Below are positions 37,172 to 46,282 of a stretch of 64,000 nt of DNA, piece after piece (positions within the stretch are counted from its first letter, which is position 1; each line of letters starts with the position of its first letter). The DNA is taken from NCBI RefSeq assembly GCF_003363015.1, contig NZ_QRAP01000001.1, positions 853,162 to 917,161 of the forward strand. Direction: 5' to 3'. The stretch is from Enterobacillus tribolii. GTDB lineage: Bacteria; Pseudomonadota; Gammaproteobacteria; Enterobacterales; Enterobacteriaceae. The translations under genes were made by a program, and so were the position numbers. The notes under the pieces are model-generated. The model was not told the origin of the DNA and did not search any database. It worked only from the letters and a program-made list of their open reading frames with translations.

Positions 37172-37206
37172 AAAAAAGCCACCGCAACGGGTGGCTAATA
37201 TTTTTT
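37172..37206. terminator. Terminator downstream of eda
   Basis: Seven-bp stem (37177-37183 with 37190-37196, agccacc/ggtggct). On the - strand it is followed directly by TTTTTT, and lies about 100 bases after the eda stop. On the + strand a T-run also follows. Confidence 0.8.
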
Positions 37207-37293
37207 GTCGCTTCAACGGGTTAGCAATGTCCTGCCATAACCCGTTTGCATAACTAACGCATTTTCAACGCATTAAAATAGCGCGAAAAAAAA

Positions 37294-37935
37294 TTAGTTC
37301 TGCGCGCCGGCAACCGCTTCACGCGCCAGCTCGGTAATCCGCGCGTAGTCGCCGCTTTCCAGCGCATCCGCCGGAACCAACCAGGAACCGCCGATACACA
37401 GCACGCTCTTCAGCGCCAGGTAGTCACGATAGTTTTTCGGGCTGATGCCGCCGGTCGGGCAGAAACGGATCTGCGAGAACGGACCGGCAATCGCCTGCAA
37501 CGCCTTCACGCCGCCGTTGGCTTCCGCCGGGAAAAATTTGAACTCTTTCAGGCCGTAGTCCATTCCCAGCATCAGCTCGGAAACGGTGCTGATGCCCGGG
37601 ATCAGCGGAATAGTACCGGCAGTGGCGGCTTTCAGCAGATCGGCGGTCAGGCCGGGGCTGATGGCGAACTGCGCGCCGGCGGCCGTGACTTCCGCTAACT
37701 GGGCGGCATTGGTCACCGTACCCGCGCCGATAATCGCATCCGGCACTTCCTGCGCGATTTTACGGATAGCGTCCAGCGCGCACGGCGTACGCAGCGTCAC
37801 TTCCAGCACGCGCACGCCGCCGGCAACCAGCGCTTTCGCCAGCGGAACCGCATGTTCCAGTTTGTTGATCACGATAACCGGAACGACCGGGCCGGCGGTC
37901 AGAATGGATTCTGCACTGACTTTCCAATTTTTCAT
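37294..37935 (-). CDS. eda: KDPG/KHG aldolase
   Basis: Encodes 213 residues, the E. coli length. Class I aldolase that splits 2-keto-3-deoxy-6-phosphogluconate into pyruvate and glyceraldehyde-3-phosphate, the last step of the Entner-Doudoroff pathway, and also handles the pectin/hexuronate intermediate. Schiff-base lysine is the K of [12 protein letters not shown], near residue 133, and the glutamate of RVLEVTLRT is catalytic. It follows edd by about 90 bases. Confidence 0.97.
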   Translation of the reverse strand: MKNWKVSAESILTAGPVVPVIVINKLEHAVPLAKALVAGGVRVLEVTLRTPCALDAIRKIAQEVPDAIIGAGTVTNAAQLAEVTAAGAQFAISPGLTADLLKAATAGTIPLIPGISTVSELMLGMDYGLKEFKFFPAEANGGVKALQAIAGPFSQIRFCPTGGISPKNYRDYLALKSVLCIGGSWLVPADALESGDYARITELAREAVAGAQN

Positions 37936-38023
37936 TTGCTTGTTGTCTCCGCGATGCCTGTTCAGGCAGGGTTAGTATCAGGTCGGGGAAAGCGCGGCGA
38001 CATCAGCGCTTTCCCCCTGTCGG

Positions 38024-39841
38024 TTACGAATAGAAACGGATGCAGCTGGCCCCTTCTTCGGCGCCGGAGAGCTGTTCACGCAGTGCGCCAAACAACTCAC
38101 GACCGGAACCGTCATGCAGGGCGGACAAATCGGGATGAACAATGTCACGCTGCGCCAGCTCAGCCTCGTCCACCAGCAGCGTCAGCTCGCCGGTAACGCC
38201 GTTGACGCGAATCATGTCGCCATCGCGCACCTTCGCCAGCAGCCCGCCGGAGTAGGCTTCCGGCGTGACGTGAATGGCGGAGGGCACTTTGCCCGAGGCG
38301 CCGGACAAACGCCCGTCCGTCACCAGCGCAACCTTGAAGCCGCGATCCATCAGTACGCCCAGCGGCGGCATCAGCTTATGCAGTTCCGGCATGCCGATAG
38401 CGCGCGGCCCCTGATAGCGCACCACCACGATGCAGTCTTTGTCCAGCTTGCCGGCTTCGAACGCGGGCACCACGTCGTGCTGACTGTGGAATACCACCGC
38501 AGGCGCTTCAACAATCTGATAATCCTGCGGCACCGCCGAGGTTTTCATCACAGCCCGGCCCAGATTGCCGGAGAGCACCTTCGTGCCGCCGTGCGTTTCG
38601 AACGGCGCGTCAACAGAAGCGATAACCTTGTCGTCGAACGACGTTTGCGGCCCTTCGCGGTAAACCAGCTCGCCATTCTCGAGGAACGGCTCCTGGGTGT
38701 AGCGTTGCAGGCCGTGACCCGCCACGGTGTCTACGTCTTCATGCAGCAATCCGCCTTTCAGCAGTTCGCGCACCAGCAGCGCCACCCCGCCGGCAGCCTG
38801 GAAGTGGTTAATATCCGCCGGGCCGTTGGGATAAATACGGCACAGCAACGGCACCACGCTGGAAAGCTCGGAGAAGTCATCCCAGTTAACATTGATGCCT
38901 GCCGCGCGCGCCATCGCCACCAGATGCATGGTGTGGTTGGTAGAACCACCGGTCGCCAACAGGGCCACGATGCCGTTCACCACCACTTTTTCATCTACCA
39001 TGCGTCCGACCGGCAGATAGTTGCCGCTGCTTTCCGTCATACGCGTAACCTGACGCGCTGCCGCATCGGTCAGCGCTGCACGCAGCGGCGATTCCGGCTG
39101 CACGAAAGAGGAACCGGGCAGATGCAGACCCATCACCTCCACCACCATCTGGTTGGAGTTGGCCGTGCCGTAGAAGGTGCAGGTGCCGGCGGTATGATAG
39201 GACGCGGCTTCCGCCTCCAGCAGGGCATCACGCCCTACTTTTCCTTCCGCATACAGCTGGCGCACGCGCACTTTTTCTTTGTTCGGCAAACCGCTGGGCA
39301 TCGGCCCTGCCGGTACGAACAGCGTCGGCAAATGGCCGAAAGACATTGCCGCCATAAACAGACCGGGGACAATTTTGTCGCAGACGCCCAGATACAGGGC
39401 GCCGTCGAACATGTTGTGTGACAACCCAACAGCGGCCGACATGGCGATCACTTCACGGCTCATCAGTGAAAGTTCCATGCCGTCCTGCCCCTGAGTTACC
39501 CCGTCGCACATGGCGGGAACGCCGGCGGCAACCTGGCCGACCGCGCCGACGGCATGCAGCGCGTCCTTGATTTGCTGCGGGTACGTCTCATAAGGCTGGT
39601 GCGCCGAAAGCATATCGTTGTAAGACGTCACGATACCGATATTGCTTTTCAGCATACTTTTCAGCGAGGCCTTATCGTCCTGACCGCAGGCGGCGAAGCC
39701 GTGGGCCAGGTTGCCGCAGGAAAGCTGGGAACGGTGCACCTTCTTGCTGCGCGCATGCTCGATTTTCGCCAGATAGGCGGCACGGCTGTCGCGGGAGCGC
39801 TCAATAATGCGTTGCGTAACTCGGGATACTGTTGGGTTCAT
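38024..39841 (-). CDS. edd: 6-phosphogluconate dehydratase
   Basis: Encodes 605 residues (E. coli 603). IlvD/Edd-family iron-sulfur dehydratase that converts 6-phosphogluconate to KDPG. The family cysteines are in [26 protein letters not shown] and [13 protein letters not shown], which together ligate the cluster. Lies 9 bases downstream of pgl and upstream of eda. Confidence 0.97.
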   Translation of the reverse strand: MNPTVSRVTQRIIERSRDSRAAYLAKIEHARSKKVHRSQLSCGNLAHGFAACGQDDKASLKSMLKSNIGIVTSYNDMLSAHQPYETYPQQIKDALHAVGAVGQVAAGVPAMCDGVTQGQDGMELSLMSREVIAMSAAVGLSHNMFDGALYLGVCDKIVPGLFMAAMSFGHLPTLFVPAGPMPSGLPNKEKVRVRQLYAEGKVGRDALLEAEAASYHTAGTCTFYGTANSNQMVVEVMGLHLPGSSFVQPESPLRAALTDAAARQVTRMTESSGNYLPVGRMVDEKVVVNGIVALLATGGSTNHTMHLVAMARAAGINVNWDDFSELSSVVPLLCRIYPNGPADINHFQAAGGVALLVRELLKGGLLHEDVDTVAGHGLQRYTQEPFLENGELVYREGPQTSFDDKVIASVDAPFETHGGTKVLSGNLGRAVMKTSAVPQDYQIVEAPAVVFHSQHDVVPAFEAGKLDKDCIVVVRYQGPRAIGMPELHKLMPPLGVLMDRGFKVALVTDGRLSGASGKVPSAIHVTPEAYSGGLLAKVRDGDMIRVNGVTGELTLLVDEAELAQRDIVHPDLSALHDGSGRELFGALREQLSGAEEGASCIRFYS

Positions 39842-39850
39842 TTGCTGCCT

Positions 39851-40546
39851 CTATGCCGTCCAGTAGACGTCGACCGGAACCTGTGCCTGATGCAGCACGC
39901 TCCGGACCGGCATCTCATTCACGTCCTGCCCCTGCATGGCGCGTTCATAAACCTCGCGCTTGCCGCTACCCGTCAGATGCAGGTAGATATGGCGACTGTT
40001 CAACAGGGCCGGAAGTGTCAGGGTGATGCGATCGAGCGGCGCGGTCAGCGGGGTCATTCCCATGCAGACGCGGCCGGAGTCCATCGCCAGGGCCGGATAC
40101 AGGTTCTCTGCTCCGGGGAAAAGTGAAGCGGTGTGTCCGTCGTCGCCCATGCCGAGAATGACCACGTCAAACGGCCGCGCAATGGCCTGCAGCGCGCGCT
40201 CCGTTTCTGCCGCGCCGTCAAACGGCGTGGCCTTATCATTCTTCAGGCCGATAAAGTTCGCCTGCGCCGCGTGCCCTTTCAGCAGATGTTCGCGCACCAG
40301 CTTTTCGTTGCTGGCGTCATCTTCAGGGCCGACCCAGCGTTCATCGGCAAGGGTAATGGTGACGTTGTTCCACGGGATTGTTTGCTGCGTTAACGCCTCA
40401 AACAATCCCAGCGGCGTACGGCCGCCTGAAACCACCAGGCTGGCGTAACCGCGGGCCCCGATACCCTGCTTCAGGGTCCGGGCGATTTCATCGGCGAACT
40501 GCGCATTCAGTGCGGCAGCGCCGGAAAATTCAGTAAATTTCGTCAT
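39851..40546 (-). CDS. pgl: 6-phosphogluconolactonase, DevB type
   Basis: Encodes 231 residues of the NagB/glucosamine-6-phosphate isomerase-like fold. Hydrolyses 6-phosphogluconolactone, the product of Zwf. Motifs: LVVSGGRTPLGLFEAL near residue 35, LADERWVGPEDDASN, and ILGMGDDGHTASLFPG with the catalytic histidine. E. coli uses an unrelated beta-propeller Pgl elsewhere, so this DevB-type gene inside the zwf-edd block is a lineage difference. Start MTKFTEFSG at 40546, 55 bases after zwf. Confidence 0.94.
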   Translation of the reverse strand: MTKFTEFSGAAALNAQFADEIARTLKQGIGARGYASLVVSGGRTPLGLFEALTQQTIPWNNVTITLADERWVGPEDDASNEKLVREHLLKGHAAQANFIGLKNDKATPFDGAAETERALQAIARPFDVVILGMGDDGHTASLFPGAENLYPALAMDSGRVCMGMTPLTAPLDRITLTLPALLNSRHIYLHLTGSGKREVYERAMQGQDVNEMPVRSVLHQAQVPVDVYWTA

Positions 40547-40601
40547 GTCGCTTCCTTCAAACCGGTGCGGGGATGAGGCGCCGGGCCTCATCCCCCTGCG
40601 T

Positions 40602-42077
40602 TTATTCGAACTCGTTCCAGGAGCGCCCGTCGCGGGTAATCATCGCCACAGAGGCAACCGGCCCCCAGGTGCCTGCCTGATACGGCTTCGGCGGCTCATT
40701 GTCGTTAGTCCAGGCGTCCATGATAGAGTCCACCCACTTCCAGGCCTCTTCCACTTCGTCACGGCGCACGAACAGCGCCTGGATCCCACGCATGGTCTCC
40801 AGCAGCAGACGCTCATAGGCATCGGCCAGGTGCTCCTGGTGGAAGGTGTCGGAGAAGCTCAGGTCCAGCTTGGTGGTTTGCAGACGATGCTTGTGCTCCA
40901 GCCCCGGCACCTTGTTCAGAATATCAACCCTGACCCCTTCATCCGGCTGCAGGCGGATGGTCAGCTTGTTTTGCGGCAGATGGGTATAGGAGTCGCGGAA
41001 CAGGTTCAGCGGCGGGTTTTTGAAGTAGATAACCACTTCGGAACATTTGGTCGGCAGGCGTTTACCGGTGCGCAGGTAGAACGGCACGCCGGCCCAGCGC
41101 CAGTTGTCGATGTCCACGCGGATAGCGACAAACGTTTCGGTGTGGCTGCTCTTATTCGCGCCCTCTTCTTCCAGATAGCCGGGGACTTTTTTGCCCTGAA
41201 CGAAGCCGGAGGTGTACTGCCCGCGCACCGTGGTTTCACGCACGTTGCTCTGATCGATGCGGCGCAGCGAACGCAGCACCTTCACTTTTTCGTCACGGAT
41301 ACGGTCGGTGGTTAAATCCGCCGGCGGCGACATGGCGATCATCGTCAGGATTTGCAACAGGTGGTTCTGAATCATGTCGCGCATCTGGCCGGCCTGATCA
41401 AAATAACCCCAGCGCCCTTCGATGCCCACTTCTTCGGCCACGGTGATCTGCACGTGGTCGATCATGCTGTTGTCCCAGTTATTGGAGAACAGCGAGTTGG
41501 CGAAGCGCAGCGCCAGCAGGTTAAGTACGGTTTCTTTGCCCAGATAGTGGTCGATGCGGTACACCTGGGATTCGTCGAAGAACTTGGCGACCTGATTGTT
41601 GATGACCTGAGATGAGGCTAAATCGGTGCCCAGCGGTTTTTCCATCACAATACGGCTGGGCTCTTTGTTCAGCCCGGCAGCACCCAGTCCTTCACAGATG
41701 GCGCCGAACGTGCTGGGCGGCATGGCGAAATAGTTGATGGTAACGCGATTTTTTTGATCCAGCAGCTTAGCCAGATTTTTAAAATGCGCGGTATCGTTGA
41801 CGTCGAGGTTACAGAATTCCAGGCGGGCGCTGAGCGTTTCCCATAACGCGTCATCCACCTTCTCTTTCATGAACGTATCCAGCGCCTCTTTGACGACCTT
41901 GGTATACGCCGCCTTATCCCAGTCGGCACGGCCGACGCCGATAATGCGTGTATCCGGATGGATATGCCCGGCTTTCTCCAGTTGGTACAGGGAAGGCAGC
42001 AGTTTCCGGCGGGCTAAATCCCCCTTCGCGCCGAAAATCACCAGGTCACAGGCCTGAGCTGTTGACGTAACCGCCAT
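40602..42077 (-). CDS. zwf: Glucose-6-phosphate dehydrogenase
   Basis: Encodes 491 residues, the E. coli length. Oxidises glucose-6-phosphate to the lactone with NADP reduction; entry point for both pentose-phosphate and Entner-Doudoroff routes. Nucleotide-binding GAKGDLARRKL near residue 15 and the active-site RIDHYLGKETVLN near residue 178 are intact. Start MAVTSTAQACDL at 42077. A HexR palindrome sits 26 bases before it. First gene of zwf-pgl-edd-eda. Confidence 0.98.
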   Translation of the reverse strand: MAVTSTAQACDLVIFGAKGDLARRKLLPSLYQLEKAGHIHPDTRIIGVGRADWDKAAYTKVVKEALDTFMKEKVDDALWETLSARLEFCNLDVNDTAHFKNLAKLLDQKNRVTINYFAMPPSTFGAICEGLGAAGLNKEPSRIVMEKPLGTDLASSQVINNQVAKFFDESQVYRIDHYLGKETVLNLLALRFANSLFSNNWDNSMIDHVQITVAEEVGIEGRWGYFDQAGQMRDMIQNHLLQILTMIAMSPPADLTTDRIRDEKVKVLRSLRRIDQSNVRETTVRGQYTSGFVQGKKVPGYLEEEGANKSSHTETFVAIRVDIDNWRWAGVPFYLRTGKRLPTKCSEVVIYFKNPPLNLFRDSYTHLPQNKLTIRLQPDEGVRVDILNKVPGLEHKHRLQTTKLDLSFSDTFHQEHLADAYERLLLETMRGIQALFVRRDEVEEAWKWVDSIMDAWTNDNEPPKPYQAGTWGPVASVAMITRDGRSWNEFE

Positions 42078-42102
42078 GTTCATCTCCTCGTTGCAGGATG
42101 TT

Positions 42103-42117
42103 TGTAATTTTATTACA
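42103..42117. promoter_or_regulatory. HexR operator upstream of zwf
   Basis: Perfect palindrome TGTAATTTTATTACA, matching the HexR (RpiR-family) consensus with TGTA/TACA ends as I recall it. It lies between divergent zwf and hexR, close to the zwf start, where a bound repressor would block transcription. KDPG is the known inducer of HexR. Confidence 0.82.
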
Positions 42118-42478
42118 CAATGAATGTACACTGTTTGATCACAACCAGTAAACCTGCTTTTTTCGTCGAAAATTTGTACCAATCAGATGCAAATTGTTCT
42201 TAATTTTACCACGAGTATCATAACCAAAGCTCCCGACATGTAATTTTATGTCATAAATGAATAAATATTACCATGCTGAAAGTTAGACACAGGTCATAAA
42301 CTGACAAAAAAAGCCGCAGGTTGCCGCTTGTTCTCTGCCAAGCGTTACCGGCTCGTAGTATATTTTCATCAAATCCTCATTGATTTCTCCTTTAACTGAA
42401 ATCGATTCGTCCGATGGATCCCGGCTTGTCATCGTCACAGGATGCAGCGGACCTAATATTCACAGGTGACCCCGTTAT
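42118..42478. promoter_or_regulatory. zwf-hexR divergent intergenic region
   Basis: About 360 bases beyond the HexR box with no gene. AT-rich from 42118 to 42300. It must carry the hexR promoter and upstream zwf elements. A second HexR site could not be recognised. Confidence 0.45.
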
Positions 42479-43348
42479 ATGAATACGCTGGAAAAGATTC
42501 AGGCCAGCCTGGATCAATTAAGCAAATCTGAGCGCAAAGTCGCCGAAGTCATCCTGGCTTCTCCCCAAACCGCCATTCACTCCAGCATCGCTACGCTGGC
42601 AAAGATGGCCGACGTCAGCGAACCGACCGTTAACCGCTTTTGCCGCCGGCTGGAAACCAAAGGCTTTCCTGATTTTAAACTACATCTGGCACAGAGCCTT
42701 GCCAATGGCACGCCTTATGTCAACCGCAACGTGGAAGAAACCGACAGCGTTGACGCCTATACCAGCAAAATTTTCGAGTCCGCCATGGCGAGCCTTGAGG
42801 TTGCCAAAAACAGCCTTGATATGGTGGCGGTCAACCGCGCCGTTGATTTGCTGACCCAGGCCAAGAAAATCTCCTTCTTCGGCCTTGGCGCATCGGCCGC
42901 CGTCGCCCACGACGCGATGAACAAGTTTTTCCGCTTCAATATCCCCGTGGTGTACTTTGACGATATCGTGATGCAGCGCATGAGTTGCATGAACTCCAAT
43001 GACGGCGATGTCGTGGTACTGATCTCTCATACCGGCCGCACCAAAAGCCTGGTCGAGATGGCGCACCTGGCGCGGGAAAACGACGCCACGGTGATCGCCA
43101 TTACGTCGCGTGACACGCCGCTGGCAATGGAGGCGACCCTCCCCCTGATACTCGACGTGCCGGAAGATACTGATGTCTATATGCCGATGGTGTCGCGTAT
43201 CGCCCAGTTAACTCTGATTGATGCATTGGCGACTGGCTTTACCCTGCGTCGAGGGGCAAAATTCAGAGATAACTTGAAGCGAGTCAAGGAAGCGTTGAAA
43301 GAATCGCGCTTTGATAAGGACCTCACATTGCCGCACCTCTTTGATTAA
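42479..43348 (+). CDS. hexR: RpiR-family regulator HexR
   Basis: Encodes 289 residues, the E. coli length. N-terminal helix-turn-helix (SIATLAKMADVSEPTVNRFCRRL, about 37-60) and C-terminal SIS sugar-phosphate domain (ISFFGLGASAAVAHDA through VLISHTGRTKSL). It represses zwf, edd, eda and central glycolytic genes until KDPG binds. Divergent from zwf, with a matching operator between them. Confidence 0.97.
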   Translation: MNTLEKIQASLDQLSKSERKVAEVILASPQTAIHSSIATLAKMADVSEPTVNRFCRRLETKGFPDFKLHLAQSLANGTPYVNRNVEETDSVDAYTSKIFESAMASLEVAKNSLDMVAVNRAVDLLTQAKKISFFGLGASAAVAHDAMNKFFRFNIPVVYFDDIVMQRMSCMNSNDGDVVVLISHTGRTKSLVEMAHLARENDATVIAITSRDTPLAMEATLPLILDVPEDTDVYMPMVSRIAQLTLIDALATGFTLRRGAKFRDNLKRVKEALKESRFDKDLTLPHLFD

Positions 43349-43368
43349 GGCATGCTCTCAGCATAGCG

Positions 43369-43393
43369 TGATCAAGAACACAGTTCTTGATCA
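43369..43393. repeat. 25-base perfect palindrome after hexR
   Basis: Arms tgatcaagaac (43369-43379) and gttcttgatca (43383-43393) around aca. Located 20 bases after the hexR stop. No U-run follows, so it may be an operator for the pykA promoter region rather than a terminator. Confidence 0.75.
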
Positions 43394-43564
43394 ATCATTG
43401 CGCCCCGACGTGCGGTATCATTCCTGTTTACGGGATAGCACGGCGCACAGTATCGCCAGCCGGAATACCGCGACATCATTCCCGGAAGCACCACAGACCG
43501 GGAGCGGAACCGGCGGCAAACATCCGGGCGGTGGGAGTACCGCACGGTTTCACGCGGGAATCGA

Positions 43565-43584
43565 GCAGAGATGCACATCTCTGC
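43565..43584. repeat. 20-base palindrome in the pykA leader
   Basis: Arms gcagagatg (43565-43573) and catctctgc (43576-43584) separated by ca. It lies 57 bases upstream of the pykA start, in the expected 5' leader or promoter. The rest of 43394-43641 shows no gene. Confidence 0.7.
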
Positions 43585-43641
43585 GTCAGATTGCCCATTG
43601 AGTTGGCAACACCAATGCTTCACAAGTCAACGGAGTTATGC

Positions 43642-45084
43642 ATGTCCAGACGGCTCAGAAGAACCAAAATCGTAACCACCCTCGGGCCGGCCACCGATCG
43701 CGACAATAATCTGGAAAAGATTATTTCCGCCGGCGCCAACGTGGTTCGTCTCAACTTTTCTCACGGCACAGCGGAAGATCACCAGCTTCGCGCCAACAAG
43801 GTGCGTGAGATTGCTGCAAAACTCGGACGACACGTCGCCATACTGGGCGACCTGCAGGGTCCTAAAATTCGTGTTTCCACCTTCAAAGAAGGCAAAGTAT
43901 TCCTCAATATCGGGGACAAATTCCTGCTCGATGCCGGCCTGTCCAAAGGCGAAGGCGATAAAGAAAAAGTCGGCATCGACTACAAAGGCCTGCCCTCCGA
44001 TGTCGTCCCCGGCGACATCCTGCTGCTTGACGACGGGCGCGTACAGTTGAAAGTGCTGGAAGTTCAGGGCGCCAAAGTGTTCACCGAGGTGACCATCGGC
44101 GGCCCGCTCTCCAACAACAAAGGCATTAACAAGCTGGGCGGTGGTCTTTCCGCAGAAGCCCTGACCGAAAAAGACAAAGCCGACATCCTCACCGCGGCCA
44201 AGATTGACGTGGATTTTCTCGCGGTCTCCTTCCCGCGTACCGGCGAAGACCTCCACTATGCACGCCGTTTGGCCCGCGACGCCGGCTGTAATGCCAAAAT
44301 CGTCGCCAAAGTTGAGCGCGCTGAGACGGTATGCAGCGATGAAGCGATGGATGACATCATCATGGCTGCCGACGTCGTCATGGTCGCCCGTGGCGACCTG
44401 GGCGTAGAAATCGGCGATCCTGAACTGGTCGGCATCCAGAAAAAATTGATCCGCCGCGCCCGTAAGCTGAACCGCGCGGTAATCACCGCGACGCAGATGA
44501 TGGAGTCGATGATCACTAACCCGATGCCGACGCGCGCGGAAGTGATGGACGTCGCCAACGCCGTACTGGACGGCACCGACGCCGTGATGCTGTCGGCGGA
44601 AACCGCCGCAGGTCAGTACCCGGCAGAAACCGTCGCTGCAATGGCGCGCGTCTGCCTCGGCGCAGAGAAAATCCCGAGCATCAATGTTTCGAAGCACCGC
44701 CTTGACGTGCAGTTCGACAACATTGAGGAAGGCATTGCCATGTCCGCGATGTATGCCGCTAACCACCAGAAGGGCGTAACGGCAATTATCGCCATGACCG
44801 AATCCGGACGTACCGCGCTGATGATGTCACGCATCAGCTCCGGCCTGCCCATTTTCGCCATGTCGCATCATGAGCACACGCTGAATCTGACCGCGCTTTA
44901 TCGCGGCGTCACGCCGGTCTACTTTGACAGCGGCAACGACGGCGTCGCCGCCGCTCAGGACGCGGCGAACCTGCTGCGCGACAAAGGCTTCCTGGTTTCC
45001 GGCGATCTGGTTATCGTCACCCAGGGCGACGTGATGGGCACCATCGGCAGCACCAATACCATCCGCGTGCTGCGAGTGGAATAA
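43642..45084 (+). CDS. pykA: Pyruvate kinase II
   Basis: Encodes 480 residues, the E. coli length. Converts phosphoenolpyruvate and ADP to pyruvate and ATP. Features: [14 protein letters not shown] at the N-terminus, [10 protein letters not shown], the catalytic Lys in [23 protein letters not shown], and the C-terminal regulatory domain from about residue 350. The start ATG 43642 follows GGAG. Long in-frame extension to 43387 has no matching sequence and is not used. Confidence 0.98.
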   Translation: MSRRLRRTKIVTTLGPATDRDNNLEKIISAGANVVRLNFSHGTAEDHQLRANKVREIAAKLGRHVAILGDLQGPKIRVSTFKEGKVFLNIGDKFLLDAGLSKGEGDKEKVGIDYKGLPSDVVPGDILLLDDGRVQLKVLEVQGAKVFTEVTIGGPLSNNKGINKLGGGLSAEALTEKDKADILTAAKIDVDFLAVSFPRTGEDLHYARRLARDAGCNAKIVAKVERAETVCSDEAMDDIIMAADVVMVARGDLGVEIGDPELVGIQKKLIRRARKLNRAVITATQMMESMITNPMPTRAEVMDVANAVLDGTDAVMLSAETAAGQYPAETVAAMARVCLGAEKIPSINVSKHRLDVQFDNIEEGIAMSAMYAANHQKGVTAIIAMTESGRTALMMSRISSGLPIFAMSHHEHTLNLTALYRGVTPVYFDSGNDGVAAAQDAANLLRDKGFLVSGDLVIVTQGDVMGTIGSTNTIRVLRVE

Positions 45085-45109
45085 TGACCACCGCGTTACG
45101 CAAATAATC

Positions 45110-45137
45110 AGGGGGCCTTATGGCCCCCTTCGTTTTT
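45110..45137 (+). terminator. pykA terminator
   Basis: Perfect 8-bp stem (45110-45117 with 45122-45129, agggggcc/ggccccct), loop ttat, followed by tcgtttttt. Confidence 0.92.
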
Positions 45138-45170
45138 TATCACATTCTTTACATCGCAAATCTTGGCGCG

Positions 45171-46151
45171 TTATTTTTTCTTGCGCCAGAGATCGTCACG
45201 CTTATACGGCTCAATCTCCCCGTCCTTACGCGTTTTAAGCAGCTTCAGGATCCAGGTGTACTGCTCGGGATGTGGCCCCACCAGTTGCTCGACCTCTTCA
45301 TTCATGCGGCGCGCGATGGTGTGATCGTCCGCACCGGCGATATCATCCATCGGAGGCCGGATGTAGATATCCAGCATGCTGGTTTTGCCGTCATAAACCG
45401 GAAACAGCGGGATAATGCGCGCCCGGCACACTTTCATCAGCCGGCCAATCGCCGGCAACGTTGCTTTATATGTAGCAAAGAAATCGACGAATTCGCTATG
45501 CTCGGCGCCATGATCCTGATCGGGCAGATAATACCCCCAGAATCCCTGACGCACTGAGGAAATAAAAGGCTTAATACCGTCATTACGCGCATGTATACGC
45601 CCGCCGAAACGCCGGCGGGCCGAGTTCCACAGCCAGTCGACAAGTTTATTGCGCTGGTTATGAACCATCGCGGCCATCGGCTGCCCCTGCGATGACAGTA
45701 ACATCGCGGGAATGTCCACCGCCCATCCGTGCGGCACCAGAAAAATGGCGTTCTCCCCGCTGCTGCGCAACGCGTCGATATGTTCCATACCGTGCCAGCG
45801 GGTGCGTTTCCATACCCGTTTCGGATCCCGCAACGACAGTTCGGCCATCATCAGCATTGACTGTCCGGCGGTTTCAAACATCCGGTCGATGATGCGCTCG
45901 CGCTCCGCTTCCGGCACGTCAGGCATGCAATACAATAAATTGATGCGCGCCCGGCGACGGGCGCCGCCGGCCAGCTTACCGGCCAGATAACCGGCGCCTG
46001 CCAAAATAGGATCGCGTACGCGCCCGGGCAGGTACGCCATTAATGCCATCCCCCCCACGCCGAGCCAAGTTCCCCAGTAGCGGGGTAGAAAAAAACTTTT
46101 CTCGAATTTCGGGAGGAACTCAACCTGTGTACGCTTTTCTGCTTGTGCCAT
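45171..46151 (-). CDS. lpxM: Lipid A myristoyltransferase LpxM (MsbB)
   Basis: Encodes 326 residues. Inner-membrane acyltransferase that adds the last secondary acyl chain to Kdo2-lipid A. The catalytic HX4D motif is HGWAVD in IFLVPHGWAVDIP, near residue 145. One hydrophobic segment lies near residues 28-45. This is the housekeeping relative of the acyltransferase at 11011-11961, which has a shorter motif spacing. Convergent with pykA. Confidence 0.95.
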   Translation of the reverse strand: MAQAEKRTQVEFLPKFEKSFFLPRYWGTWLGVGGMALMAYLPGRVRDPILAGAGYLAGKLAGGARRRARINLLYCMPDVPEAERERIIDRMFETAGQSMLMMAELSLRDPKRVWKRTRWHGMEHIDALRSSGENAIFLVPHGWAVDIPAMLLSSQGQPMAAMVHNQRNKLVDWLWNSARRRFGGRIHARNDGIKPFISSVRQGFWGYYLPDQDHGAEHSEFVDFFATYKATLPAIGRLMKVCRARIIPLFPVYDGKTSMLDIYIRPPMDDIAGADDHTIARRMNEEVEQLVGPHPEQYTWILKLLKTRKDGEIEPYKRDDLWRKKK

Positions 46152-46234
46152 GCAAAAGACTCTTCTGACTACGCCCGGTGGCGTTTGTTCTAATAATAGG
46201 AAAAACGGATAATTCTACGCGGATTCAACGGAAA

Positions 46235-46269
46235 AAAACAAAACAGCCGGCGTCACCGGCTGTTTTTTC
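46235..46269. terminator. Terminator after mepM
   Basis: Nine-bp perfect stem (46242-46250 with 46256-46264, aacagccgg/ccggctgtt). A-rich upstream and T-rich downstream; on the - strand it ends mepM. Confidence 0.88.
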
Positions 46270-46282
46270 TTGATGCTGTTGC

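Noticed and set aside
38114-39421. A 435-codon open frame opposite edd
   Set aside because: Antisense shadow of edd with His/Arg-rich composition and no family resemblance.
43387-43641. N-terminal extension of pykA
   Set aside because: The frame stays open for 85 codons upstream, but the sequence matches nothing in PykA, the GGAG site precedes ATG 43642, and the length from there equals E. coli PykA.
43636-44766. A 376-codon open frame opposite pykA
   Set aside because: Antisense to pykA; composition is biased and no start site is supported.
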